The notes beneath the pieces were generated by a model. That model ran no database searches and was not told where the DNA came from. It saw nothing but the letters and a program-made list of their open reading frames with translations. From NCBI GenBank assembly GCA_025201865.1, contig MU602723.1:22283-72344 (forward strand): 50,062 nucleotides of DNA, read 5' to 3'. The translations under genes and the position numbers were made by a program. This stretch comes from Ramicandelaber brevisporus (taxonomy: Eukaryota; Kickxellomycota; Ramicandelaberales; Ramicandelaberaceae). Positions 1 through 10,600 of this stretch are shown here, one piece after another; the first letter of the stretch is position 1, and each line of letters begins with the position of its first letter.

Positions 1-1
1 C

Positions 2-460
2 TTTGCTTCTTGCAGCTGGCCATCTACTACTGCTACTACACCAGCTTCTCGTCCAGTGCAGCCATCATCAACCCTCACTACTAAGACTACCGTCTCGCTC
101 ACATCTACCCCATCAAGCTCTCGTACCGTCCAGCCACCACCATCGAGCACCACTCAAACCCGCACTCAGACTCAAACCACGCCAACTCAGACTCAAACCC
201 GCACGGTGCAGCCTCCATCAAGCACCACTCAAACTCGTACCCAAACTCAGACAACTACTACCCAGACTCGCCCAGTTCAGCCACCTACAAGTGTGACAAG
301 CGTAGCTCCAAAATGCCACGCGGATGAGTACATTTGCGATAACCCAGGTAAGGGTGCTGGCTACAAGATCTGCATTGGCGGCGAGTGGGTTCCACGCGTC
401 TGCGCTCAGGGTACCATCTGCCGCCAAGCCGGCATCTTCGCCTCTTGCGGCTGGCCATAA
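2..460 (+). CDS. 3' end of a secreted protein with tandem CBM19-like (chitin-binding) cysteine modules
   Basis: The frame is open from base 2 to the stop at 458-460, so the gene starts before the window. It opens with FASCSWP, the tail of one cysteine module. A Thr/Gln/Ser/Pro-rich linker of about 90 residues follows, with imperfect repeats of the type RTVQPPSSTTQTRTQTQT. The last 50 residues form a second module, with C..DEYIC, ..YKICIGGEWVPRVC, GTIC and a final FASCGWP. The cysteine spacing and the G.WV..C..GT.C pattern recall the CBM19 chitin-binding domain of fungal chitinases. The matching FASC(S/G)WP ends show at least two copies. Such linkers are normally O-glycosylated and extracellular. 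The catalytic part, if any, lies upstream, so this could be a chitinase or a non-enzymatic wall or effector protein. Confidence 0.7.
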   Translation, partial: FASCSWPSTTATTPASRPVQPSSTLTTKTTVSLTSTPSSSRTVQPPPSSTTQTRTQTQTTPTQTQTRTVQPPSSTTQTRTQTQTTTTQTRPVQPPTSVTSVAPKCHADEYICDNPGKGAGYKICIGGEWVPRVCAQGTICRQAGIFASCGWP

Positions 461-717
461 ACTCTCCTCTCCCTCTTAAGTATGTTTTTTTTTCTCCTAT
501 GTTTGAACAGTATGTTTCTATGTCCATTCTTCTGCGACTCCATAGATATAATTGTTATCAGATGTTGGTTAAAAAGTGTGAAAGAAAGAATAGAAGAGAA
601 GAAGTGATAGATGGAGATAGATGGAAAGAGCAAAGTGGGAACTACAGATAACTCGATGGGAGGGGGAGACATCCATAGCAGCGAGTGCCACACTACACAG
701 CTTAACTATCACCTTAT
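461..717. other. Short convergent intergenic region
   Basis: This stretch separates two convergent stops (460 and 718). It holds the 3' untranslated ends of both genes and an A/G-rich run at about 575-640. I see no gene in it. Confidence 0.5.
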
Positions 718-1878
718 TCACTTTGTGACATTGAAGAAAGAAATCATACCACCCATCATGTGGTCATTGACATGACAGTGCAATAACCAGTCGCCGGGAG
801 TATCTGGGGCCATCTCTGCTGTCTTGAACGACGCCGGCAGCAGTTCGATCACATCGGTTCGTTGTCCATGCATTTCGAGAGTTTGGCCATGGAAATGTGC
901 CGTGTGCAAGTCAACCTCGTTACCCAGCGCACCGATGAACCACCGCACACGCTCACCTGACTTCATCTCTAAACCGCGGAGGTTGGCGAACATGCGGCCG
1001 TTAATTGCATGCTTCATGTTTGATTCCATGAAATCTGGATCGTCCAAATGGATATCGCCGGGTGCGCCGTCAGGCTGCGTCGTGTTGCCTGCGAACCGTG
1101 CAATGTTGTCAAGCAGATATGGGCTCGAATTCTCATTGTTAACCATAAAGAACACTGCAAACTCGCGATCAACATCACGACCACGCTTGGCATATGCATC
1201 ATATTCACCACGACGATACACAATGAGCGGACCCATCAAGCCAGCATAAGTATCGGCTGCCTCGTCGACATGCGAATGGTACATCCACATCACTGCATTA
1301 CCGTCATTTTCAGCCGGTCCGCTGCGAATCGGCACCGTCCAAGTGTATGTGACAGTTTCTCCAGGAGGTACATGAGCTGCAGTGATGTTCTTGGTGTTTG
1401 CATCAAGCGCGCCTTCGTTTGCAACCGTGTATTGTACTCCATGAGGGTGCATCGAGAATTCCGGACCACCAGCGTGGACTCCATTGCGAAACACCACACG
1501 AACAAGATCGCCTACCTGGCAGCGAATCACCGGACCGAGATATCCAAGCCACTCAGGCTTCTCGATGCGCTTGGAGAACGTCGCGTCCGTGTACTCATAG
1601 TATAAGGCTTTGCGATGAACTGAGCCAATGCGACCCGTGCCACGCAGCAGGTATTTGCTAGCATCTGGCGAATCTGCAATGGTCGAGCCGTGGAAGTTGT
1701 CAAATCCAGACGGCGCATAGTCCCAGTCGGTTTCCTCGGCCTGGATGTAGTATGTGCGAACGGGGCAAAAGGCGAGGCCGTTCGGACATCCCAAAGTTGT
1801 AGATTCGATTTGAGGCTGGCTGCGAATGACTGCAAGGCACGCCAGCAGCACCAGTTGGATTGCTGTGAGAGCTATCAT
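718..1878 (-). CDS. Two-domain ceruloplasmin/hephaestin-like multicopper oxidase, secreted
   Basis: The protein has 386 residues. It should use copper to oxidise a substrate (for ferroxidases, Fe2+ to Fe3+) while reducing O2 to water outside the cell. The start at 1878 is preferred because it gives a compact signal peptide (MIALTAIQLVLLACLAVIRS) and has A at -3. An upstream in-frame ATG at 1929 has a poorer context. All four copper-binding blocks are visible: HPH at residues 144-146, HSH at 201-203, HTAHFH at 325-330 and HCHVNDHMMGGM at 367-378, which supplies the type 1 Cys, His and Met. The N-terminal YYIQAEETDWDYAPSG resembles animal ceruloplasmin and hephaestin. Laccases and Fet3 have three cupredoxin domains and about 500-600 residues, so this is a short two-domain form. 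The substrate cannot be read from the sequence. Confidence 0.85.
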   Translation of the reverse strand: MIALTAIQLVLLACLAVIRSQPQIESTTLGCPNGLAFCPVRTYYIQAEETDWDYAPSGFDNFHGSTIADSPDASKYLLRGTGRIGSVHRKALYYEYTDATFSKRIEKPEWLGYLGPVIRCQVGDLVRVVFRNGVHAGGPEFSMHPHGVQYTVANEGALDANTKNITAAHVPPGETVTYTWTVPIRSGPAENDGNAVMWMYHSHVDEAADTYAGLMGPLIVYRRGEYDAYAKRGRDVDREFAVFFMVNNENSSPYLLDNIARFAGNTTQPDGAPGDIHLDDPDFMESNMKHAINGRMFANLRGLEMKSGERVRWFIGALGNEVDLHTAHFHGQTLEMHGQRTDVIELLPASFKTAEMAPDTPGDWLLHCHVNDHMMGGMISFFNVTK

Positions 1879-2236
1879 TATAATTGAATCGAAGAGTATG
1901 CAGGTTGGTCTGGAGGTAAGAGCTAGCATGAAAGTAGATCAGCGGCAGCAGACGGAATATGAAGGAGGCTGTTCGATTTATACACAAAGCATTGGCCGCT
2001 GTACAAACGAAGGAGGCTATGAGCCTGAAATTATCAATAACATGGCTAGATGAGGAGGAATTTGGCCAACATGGTGAACAGTGTGCGGACCCAGTTGGCC
2101 ACACCAGCCCAATCCTTTTGTATTGAATTCATCTCAGGCAGTGATGTGCAGCTGGCTGGATGTGCTTTCATTGGCCAACGCGAAACCTCATTACTATTAT
2201 TTAAATTGGTTAGTTAGTTTGTTTGTTTGTCTGTTT
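1879..2236. other. Intergenic region upstream of the copper oxidase
   Basis: About 360 bases separate the oxidase start from the VPS15 stop, both on the minus strand, so this is the likely oxidase promoter plus the VPS15 3' end. A (GTTT)n-like run lies at about 2210-2235. I see no gene here. Confidence 0.45.
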
Positions 2237-5200
2237 TTACGAATAAACAGCAACCGAGCCATCGTGCATGCCGACAATGATGACCGGGAACGGCATATGC
2301 GACACCTTGATGGCCGTGATGGCATCTTTTGGGTGGGCGAGGTTCTTTCGCTTGCTTCTCGTGTGCTGTGCGAGCACCGATGGCCCTCCTTTTGTATTGT
2401 CCACCATTGCTCCGTCTTGACTGCGCTTCTGAATGGCACATTCGCAATGGAACTGCACTCTGCCCACTTTGAACGATGTGTATACGCGCTGATTGTTTTG
2501 ATCTTCGTTGCCAATTACACTGGTTCCGAGTGCCATCGATGTCACATTTGCTGTGCTCGCAATTCCTCCAGTCGCAGTCAATGTTGCATTTCCAACCATA
2601 ATGAAGGACATATCAGGGCTAACCATGTCCCAAATGCGCACACTGCAATCATTGCCGCCAGATACAAACCACCCGCCGCCATTTACTGTGGCCGGAAGCG
2701 ATATGGCATTCACAGCCGAGTTCGAGTGCGATCCGTCTCCACGCTGTGTTTGTTCGTTCGATGCGACATCGGCCGACAGAACGAGAGCTGTGATATCATC
2801 AACGATGGATGAGGTGTCATCTGCATCTGTTGAGTGATCTGTCGGCTTGATGACTGTGCTTTCGAGATACTTGCTGGCATCGGCCAAAAGCGACTGTCTG
2901 ACTGCACTTGCTGTAGAGCTGCTCGATCGACCAGCCTGATACACTTCCAGACACTCTGCAGTCGAAATATCATACAGCAGAATCTCATTTCGATCCGTGG
3001 CAACGAGCACATACTTGCTTATTGCAGATTCGGCTGTGCTTGAGGTGTTGCTGGTGCCGCCAATGTTTGTCGCAGTACGCGAGCTGATCGTGGAGGCAGG
3101 ATATGAGCCGCGACTTGACTGCGGTGGATGGCTGCCATCATATCTCGACAGGGCACGGACGCGAGTAGGATGCGGCAGTCGCCATGATCTGACTGCAATT
3201 CGGAACCGCAAATCCCACAGTGTCAATACACCATGGGATGTACCAGTCACCAGCCATGAGCCGTCCTGACTTGCTACCATGGCAGTTATGGAACCAAACC
3301 GAGGAGGTGACTGAGCTAACCACAAAACATCCAGACTGCGAACCGACATCAAGATGATATTGCCCAGCTGCGTCACTAGAGCCAGAAGGGGCTCGCGGCT
3401 AGTCAGCGGGGCAGAGCCTTGGAGTGACAGAATGGATACGGCGTACTCACCATCTCTCAACTGTGTCTGACGCAGTTGATGTACACTACCCAGCACACCT
3501 TGGTTGGCATCGCCGCCGCCACCACTGCCTGTACCAGTGCCGCCAATAATGCTAGATGGCCAGTTGAAGCGCAGGATTCTGATCGAGCCATCATCAGCAC
3601 ATGTAGCCAAACTGAATGTGTCACCAATAAATGCTGAACTGCGGATGCGACCCTGTTGCTGGAACACGGCGGTGGCTCTCTGAATTGCACGGCGATCCAG
3701 CGCAGTCATGTCATAGAAACGAACAGTGCCATCCTCGCCACAGGTTGCGCAGAGTGAATCATCGGAAGTGAGTGAGATGCTACTCACTGATGCAGAATGA
3801 GCAGGCATGGATGCAACCAGGATTCCATTGGGACGCCATGAGCTGAGGTTCGCCGAGGGTTCAGCGCCAACAGATGTCGTGTGTCTTGGATAGCTGGTGC
3901 TTTCGCGACGAGATTTGCCTGAATAGTCAGCATCGGAATGACATGAGGGGCCAAGCTCAGGCAGATTCCATGGATACAATTCACGAGCGCGTTCCCTCAG
4001 CAGTGCTTGGATACCAACCGGGTCAGCCGTACCATCAGTGCGGCTGGATGTGCTTCTCGAGAGCGACTGCGGCGGTTCAACAGCTGGAGCGGGTGACACG
4101 GCAGTGGGAGACTTGGAGCCATGGCCAATGGTAACATGCTCAGTAACAACAGCCGTGGATAGACTCGCCTTGCGGTTCGCTTGGGTTAACAAGTCACTCG
4201 CAATGCTTCCGCTGGCAATTGTTGAGGCTACTTCGGCCCTGCTTCGGTGATGAGACATTGGAGACGAGGGTCTACCAAACAGAGATGTTGCAGGGCGTAG
4301 GTGAGTACTTTCACTGCCACCCCACACATCTGAGTCCCGATTGTCTCTACCGTACAAAAACGTATCTGAGCGGGGACTGTGACCAGCGAAATCTCTGCTG
4401 TGCTGATAATCGATACTGGATCGATTTGACGAAGATGACGCAGATACTGAGCGTGGCACAGATGGTGATCGCATGTGAGGCGTACGCTGTGGTGCATAGT
4501 CCGTGTGATTGATGTTGTTGCTTCTCTCAGCACTGGTGGAGGTGGAGTTGAATGATGAAGGCTGTCGAGAATTTTTGAAGTCGTCAAGATGAGATCGAGC
4601 CACAAAGTGTGAATGAATGGGCACATTTCTGGACTGCAAGCTAATGCTTTCACTGGACGAATTGCTGCGCTGCTGATCTTGTCTATTGCGGTCTGATTTC
4701 GTGCTGTTACTACGATGCGCAGAGATGCGTACAATGTAATCAGCCAGCTGAGTTAATTTTGCAACATCTGACTCTGATGCAGTGCGCACAATTGATCTCC
4801 AATCAATGTGTCGATGTCCACCTGCTGTCAGTGGCAACCCAGATACTGCTGTTGCCGATGAAGCACGCCGAGTGAGCCGTGCTGATGTTGATAGAGATGG
4901 CTGATGCGTAGATGTCGCAGATGATGGCGAGCTCAGTTGTGAGATTGAGGATGGAGACGATATCAAATGGGCTACGGCATCGTTGAAGATACGTCGCCTG
5001 AGAGGCTGGTGCAGAACTTGAGCAATGCTGTGAGTATCCAGATTAACAACATCAGCGCGAAGGTAAGGATGAAGAGCTTGATAAGCCACACACCAAACAT
5101 CAACCATGGGCATTTGTTCAACAATCTCTGATATGAGACAAAGCGCACCTCGAGAGATCCATGCATTTGGATGAATCAGCATGGATGGCACAGTGTTCAT

Positions 5201-7459
5201 CAACTCCCAGGTCGTCTTTCGAGACAACAGCCCTAGTCCAGTTAATGCACGCAATGCACGCAATGCAGCTGCATGCACATGTTCTTCAGGATCAACGAGA
5301 GCCAGCGGAACAAGAGGCAGAATGTACTCAGACACAGCCTGTGCGCCAATCACAACGCCGAGGCCAGGGGCAGCATCAAAGAAAGCACCGCGAAGCGCCC
5401 AATCACGTCCATTCATTAATGTGATCAAGTGGAGTAGAAGTGCATCTGTGGTACGCTGTCTACCCAATAAGGCGCCAATCTGGGGAGTACTGGCCACGAC
5501 TGCACGACGAACCTCTACGTGAGAGTCGGTCAGTAATTGAACGACAATATTCTGAGCTGAATTTAGTAGCTGGATGCGAGGATTATCCACTTCGTTGCTT
5601 GACTCATCGTGACCACCAGCGCGAGCCGATGCAATAAATAATCCAAAGTAGCCTTCATCGGCAGGTGAATCCCTCTGATCGGCCAGCTGCATGGCACGTA
5701 AGCCCAGCCGAACCAAGGAAGTCAAGTTTGAAGCTAGAGTGAGACGCACCATGTGGGATGTGTCATGGACAAGTGGCTGAATCTGTGGGAATATATACTC
5801 TGCAAACAATCTCCCAATGTCAAAGCCACCAATAGAATTATGATCACTGCTTTCTTCATCTTCGCTCTGAATTTTAGTGACAATTTGATCAATTACATGT
5901 ATTAGTACATTGATCGCTGTAACGCGCACAATCGGGACACTGTCGCTTAATAAAGAGCATACACGAGGCACTAGTCGATCGAGTATAACATGGGCTGGTA
6001 AATACTCGGAAATCCTGCCGAGAAGTGAAAGTGCAGTGCATCTAGCAATTGGAGTCACACAGTTGGCAGCTGAAGACGAGATAATAACGCCGAGAATAGT
6101 GCATAGTCCAGGCAGAGCTGTTGACCTAGATTTGTATGAACTAATCAACGTGCCACAATCAGAATCAAGCTGCATAATGAAGTCATCAAACCCACGCATA
6201 ACTTTACCACCACGAGCTTGTGCCAATTCAGTCTCCAGAGGCACTCCACTACCACCACTACCACCACTGCTGCCACCACTGCCACCAATGCTAGCACCTA
6301 CACTGCTAACTGCATGAGTGTTGCGCAAAACTGTAGAATATGGTTGAGACGAATGCTGTTGTTGCTGCTGCTGCTGCCTTGAAACGGTGGTTGGTGCTGA
6401 AGATGTACGAGTGCCTGGGCGGTTTCTAATGTGATTAGCAACTGTGCTGCTGGCGAGGTATTCATGAAGCTTCTTTGTATCAAATGAATTCTGAATATTA
6501 TCAGACTGAAGAATGTCTAAACACTCGGAGGCAGTTGGACGTTCATTTGGATCGCGCTTCAGCATTTTATCAAGTAAGGCACGCATTCCAGGATGAGACA
6601 CAGCTTCGATTGATTCAGTTATATTTAGTGAGTTTGATCTGTATTGCAACAAACGGGCCAGTGTAAACAGAGGAGATCCATCCAAGAACAACTCCATCAG
6701 AACACAGCCCAGTGAGAATATATCCATGGCTGGAGTGAGTGGCTGAGAGACTGCATTAACTGTAGAGCTGTCGTAAAATCTCTCTGGAGCCAAATAACAG
6801 GCATGCCGGGAAGACGTGTCAAAGAAGAACGAATAGTCAGCAGGATTATCCGAAGGTAAACAAACTGGCTTAAACGAAGCAAAATCAGTCAAGTAAATCC
6901 AACCCCAAGTAGTTATTAGTACATTTTCGGATTTAATGTCTCCATGAACAACTCCATTCCGATGGCAATCCGACAATGTACTGACTAGTTGATATGCAAT
7001 CCACAGCTTCTCACATATTGTTAAAAACGGCCGAGTACTAATTCTATCATACAGGTTACTATAGATATACTGTCTAATCATATATACACTGCGTTCTGTC
7101 TCAACAATACGCGCATATCCAAGTGCATTTGATACATTGGCCAACGAAGATGACTCTGTTTTCATATACTGAACTACTGATGAATATGACACTTCCTCAG
7201 CCGCTCCAGCTCCAGCTCCAGTTCCAGCTCCAGATGCTGGCTTGATGAATATCTTTATCGTCACTAAGCCTTCATCGTCGCCGTGACGTGCGCGGATTGT
7301 CTTAATTAGTCTAGTACTCCCAAGACTCTTGTCATATGTGAGGTCCTCTCCGCTAGATGGCTCAAATGGACTACTGGACGTGCCCGCAATCGTCGTCAAG
7401 TTGGCAGCCAGCGTCGCAGCCGACACCATTGGCATCATTTGTGAGTGACCTACTCCCAT
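2237..7459 (-). CDS. VPS15: VPS15 / PIK3R4, regulatory pseudokinase of class III PI3-kinase
   Basis: This 1740-residue protein has the full VPS15 architecture in one exon. MGVGHS at the N terminus fits N-myristoylation of Gly2, which anchors the complex to membranes. The kinase-like domain covers about residues 40-320, with HGDIKSENVLIT at 172-182 and DFASFKP at 192-198. The DFA in place of DFG is typical of VPS15, as is the following NPADYSFFFDTSSRHACYLAPERF block. HEAT repeats cover about 420-850. A long Ser-rich low-complexity linker runs to about 1200, and WD40 repeats fill the rest, with endings such as GSWLVTGTSHGVLTLWDL and GGNDCSVRIWDM. The protein scaffolds VPS34 with VPS30/Beclin in autophagy and endosomal sorting. 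It is longer than yeast (1454) or human (1358) VPS15, mainly through the linker and a Gly/Ala insert near residue 80. It diverges from the 7646 gene over a 186-bp promoter. Confidence 0.95.
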   Translation of the reverse strand: MGVGHSQMMPMVSAATLAANLTTIAGTSSSPFEPSSGEDLTYDKSLGSTRLIKTIRARHGDDEGLVTIKIFIKPASGAGTGAGAGAAEEVSYSSVVQYMKTESSSLANVSNALGYARIVETERSVYMIRQYIYSNLYDRISTRPFLTICEKLWIAYQLVSTLSDCHRNGVVHGDIKSENVLITTWGWIYLTDFASFKPVCLPSDNPADYSFFFDTSSRHACYLAPERFYDSSTVNAVSQPLTPAMDIFSLGCVLMELFLDGSPLFTLARLLQYRSNSLNITESIEAVSHPGMRALLDKMLKRDPNERPTASECLDILQSDNIQNSFDTKKLHEYLASSTVANHIRNRPGTRTSSAPTTVSRQQQQQQQHSSQPYSTVLRNTHAVSSVGASIGGSGGSSGGSGGSGVPLETELAQARGGKVMRGFDDFIMQLDSDCGTLISSYKSRSTALPGLCTILGVIISSSAANCVTPIARCTALSLLGRISEYLPAHVILDRLVPRVCSLLSDSVPIVRVTAINVLIHVIDQIVTKIQSEDEESSDHNSIGGFDIGRLFAEYIFPQIQPLVHDTSHMVRLTLASNLTSLVRLGLRAMQLADQRDSPADEGYFGLFIASARAGGHDESSNEVDNPRIQLLNSAQNIVVQLLTDSHVEVRRAVVASTPQIGALLGRQRTTDALLLHLITLMNGRDWALRGAFFDAAPGLGVVIGAQAVSEYILPLVPLALVDPEEHVHAAALRALRALTGLGLLSRKTTWELMNTVPSMLIHPNAWISRGALCLISEIVEQMPMVDVWCVAYQALHPYLRADVVNLDTHSIAQVLHQPLRRRIFNDAVAHLISSPSSISQLSSPSSATSTHQPSLSTSARLTRRASSATAVSGLPLTAGGHRHIDWRSIVRTASESDVAKLTQLADYIVRISAHRSNSTKSDRNRQDQQRSNSSSESISLQSRNVPIHSHFVARSHLDDFKNSRQPSSFNSTSTSAERSNNINHTDYAPQRTPHMRSPSVPRSVSASSSSNRSSIDYQHSRDFAGHSPRSDTFLYGRDNRDSDVWGGSESTHLRPATSLFGRPSSPMSHHRSRAEVASTIASGSIASDLLTQANRKASLSTAVVTEHVTIGHGSKSPTAVSPAPAVEPPQSLSRSTSSRTDGTADPVGIQALLRERARELYPWNLPELGPSCHSDADYSGKSRRESTSYPRHTTSVGAEPSANLSSWRPNGILVASMPAHSASVSSISLTSDDSLCATCGEDGTVRFYDMTALDRRAIQRATAVFQQQGRIRSSAFIGDTFSLATCADDGSIRILRFNWPSSIIGGTGTGSGGGGDANQGVLGSVHQLRQTQLRDGEYAVSILSLQGSAPLTSREPLLALVTQLGNIILMSVRSLDVLWLAQSPPRFGSITAMVASQDGSWLVTGTSHGVLTLWDLRFRIAVRSWRLPHPTRVRALSRYDGSHPPQSSRGSYPASTISSRTATNIGGTSNTSSTAESAISKYVLVATDRNEILLYDISTAECLEVYQAGRSSSSTASAVRQSLLADASKYLESTVIKPTDHSTDADDTSSIVDDITALVLSADVASNEQTQRGDGSHSNSAVNAISLPATVNGGGWFVSGGNDCSVRIWDMVSPDMSFIMVGNATLTATGGIASTANVTSMALGTSVIGNEDQNNQRVYTSFKVGRVQFHCECAIQKRSQDGAMVDNTKGGPSVLAQHTRSKRKNLAHPKDAITAIKVSHMPFPVIIVGMHDGSVAVYS

Positions 7460-7645
7460 CTTCTGACAGCCTTGACACGCAATCGACCGATAGAATGTGG
7501 ATAGATGAGCTGCAGAAAGTCAAAAAAAAGTTATTACTATTGCTGTTGTTGGTGTTGTTGCAATAGCGACTTCCCTCCACACTATTATCAAAACACAAAA
7601 ACAACCACAATAGCCACAATAGCCACAATAACTACAACACGCAGA
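7460..7645. promoter_or_regulatory. Shared divergent promoter of VPS15 and the 7646 gene
   Basis: Two convincing start codons face away from each other across 186 bp. The region has a poly-A/T tract near 7520-7530, GTTGTTG repeats and CCACAATAG repeats just upstream of the 7646 start. Its promoter role is inferred from this layout only. Confidence 0.45.
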
Positions 7646-10600
7646 ATGGATATCGTGAGGGATCTATCGGCTAAGATCGCCAAGCTTGCTGGTGGTGATC
7701 TGTCGTCAAACGCGGTAATCGATGAGATACTCACCCGTCCAAACTCGCTATCCGCTATATACGATGTCTTGTGTCGCGATCTGCCAGGAATGTACTCCAT
7801 CATCAACCGCCATCTTGCTGAAGAGCGTGCGGTAGCGAATACTCGACACACAACCACATCGGGCAAAGGACGGCAGCAGAAGGAAGCCCAGCAGCGTGCC
7901 CACAGATTGAACAGCCAGCTACCGACACTCTCACCCGATGCAAAACAGCTTTGTTATAATCTAACTCGATTGGTATCAACTTCATTGGACAGTGATCAAA
8001 TACCTCCATCTGTGATACATTTACTCTGGTCATTAGCTGATGCATGTACTGCGGCTGCACTGGGTGTCCCTTTCCCATCACCGCCGGAGACTAGTCCATC
8101 TGCATCTGCTTGGGCATCAACTTCTACAGCCAGCGGCAATGCGAGTGACTTGTTCGAAGTTCTTAATAAAATGCCTACCGCAGCTGTTTACTCGAAGCTG
8201 CTAGTTAGTTTATACCAGTCGCAGCGCTCTACTGATCACAGCGAGCTATTAACATTGCTATTACCTTCAACGCCATTGTGGAATATCGATTCTCATAAAC
8301 TGCCTGTGGGTAAACTCTCAATTAGAACTGCAGCCCAGTTGTGGATTTTGGACACTCTTTGCACAGAGTTGGGTACTGCAAGCTCGCTAATGGCATCGCT
8401 GATAGAGCTTTACTTTGGGCGAATGGCTGCAGACGATGTGCTGCGATCAACGAGTGAAAATGTATCAACCGACAGCATCCTTCAGAGAACACTGGCTGTA
8501 ATATCCTCAATCTCGTCTCGACATCCGAGTGCAATGGTAGAATCCATGTGTAACACTGCGACTAAGTTTACAGCGTACATAACAGCATCGACTCAGTCCT
8601 CCGTGTCTGGTCATCATCGAGCATGGCATAGTTTATTTGCATCTGGTCTTTGCCTACTGGTGGATTCCTCGTCCTCTCTATCATCAGCCAGTGAGCCTCA
8701 ATTCATGTCGCAGTACGTATCCTTAATTCGGTGTTTCTGTGATAGTCTCCTGGTGCAGCTGGAGTCTAATTCATCGCCTCCGTGTCTCCAGTCAGTCATC
8801 AACGCTCTATCATCCACTCTGTCGGCTGTTATACACTCGCCATGGTCACACTCATTGTCAGTGGATGGTATTCAATCGCTCGATGCATACACCTTTGCAC
8901 AGTATGTGATTGCTGCCCTTGGTCCAATGACATATCCTCAGCAATCAGACACTCCTCATACTTCACGTCCTATTCACTTGTTGTTGTCGTGTGCTGTGCT
9001 GTTGCGTTCAATTGCTCAGCTGCTGGCTGGTGAGCATACTCAACCATCTTTCGAGCCATCCAGCATGAGCATAGTTCTCATGGTGCTATCTGGCATCATC
9101 GAATTGGTGCAGAATGAGTTCCTAACAAGCTCCTCCATTCCTGCCAGTAGCACACACACAGTGGACATTGAGCGGTTGTCAGCCATTGGAACTGTCACTG
9201 GCAACATTGCCACAAATTTAACCGCAGTATCACCAAAGGTGCTTCAGCACCAAGTTACAGAGTCGGCTGCTGGTTTGCTAGAGATTGCACTCATGCACCT
9301 TGGCCAGCAGAATGTGACAGGTGTGATATCATCTCTGTTACTGACTGAGATCGCCCCAGTTGAAAACAATGGCACTCATGTACCAACACTGCGCTCAACA
9401 GCACTTCGGCTCGGAGCCAATGGCAACTACAGCAACCCAGCTTCTGAGGTGTATGGTCCAGTTCACAGACTGTTCCATGTGCTTGGTCGGCATCATCCAC
9501 ATTCTCTGACATCAGCTCTGAAGATCTCATTTGAATCCTTCAATGACCCATCTCGAACAACTGTACTATTATATGCATCATTAGCATGGGCTCAGCTGCT
9601 CCATAATCCAGAACGCGCCAGCCTCATCACTGAGTTACCACTGTCTGCATGGCTTAAACTGATTGGTACTGCAACATCAGCCGGCTCATCATCTCTGAAC
9701 CGCTGGCTAGCATGGAATATTCTGGCACTCTCATGGTCAATGCCTTACACTCAGGTAGTTGGTATTCACCATTATGATATCCCTGCCGTCTGTCGTGCTA
9801 TTATCGAGTCGATTGATAGCACTAGCGCTTCAATGGAAACATGGAATTTGGCCAACAGTGTTGTTGCTCGCCTGAGCTGCTCCTCCGCCTCTTCTTTCAA
9901 CAATGTCGTCAATCTGTGTGTCGATACTCTCGTATCCCCTCACGTACAGCCTCTTCCAGTTTCTATTTCAAGTATGACGTCATCTGTGCTGAGCACAAGC
10001 GAGTCGGCCACTCTCAATGATGAGAAGAGACAGCAGGTTGGCGATCTGATTGTTGATAATCGACGTCGTACAGTGTTTAGGTATCCACGACAGGGTGCAT
10101 TTAACTCTGGTGGATTAGTTCGAAGCTCAACGGCACTCACGAATGGCACAGCTTACACCTCGAGATCCGAGTCAAGTGGTATCGGCGATGCAGCCGAGAA
10201 GTTGGCGACTCTCTCCATGCGCTTTGCAGCCTCCGTTCTCGAAAGAATCGTTCATATCTCAACTGAAAACTCGCGCCTAGAGGTTCATTCGACTGTTCTC
10301 GCCACCATCTCAAACCGACTTCTGTCGCTTCCTGCTCGCACTCTCCCAGCTAGTCTTGTGGATACCAAGGATGTCAATGCCTGGATTCATTGGCATGGTG
10401 GACAGCTTAAGGATCGCGAACCAGCCATTGTGCTCTCTCTCAATGAGCCGCTTCGTCGCCTGTTCTTCGCTCTCTTCAAGGCGCGGCCGCTACCAAAGAA
10501 CCCCTGCAATGGATTCGACCCTGACTCAGCTACTTTACTATTGGCATCAGCTACAGATCCATCGCTCTTGGCGTCGCCAGTGTTCGATCATAGATCATCC

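Noticed and set aside
1-15. CTTTGCTTCTTGCAG resembling a splice acceptor at the window start
   Set aside because: The same bases encode FASC, which matches the FASCGWP ending of the next module, so coding is the better reading.
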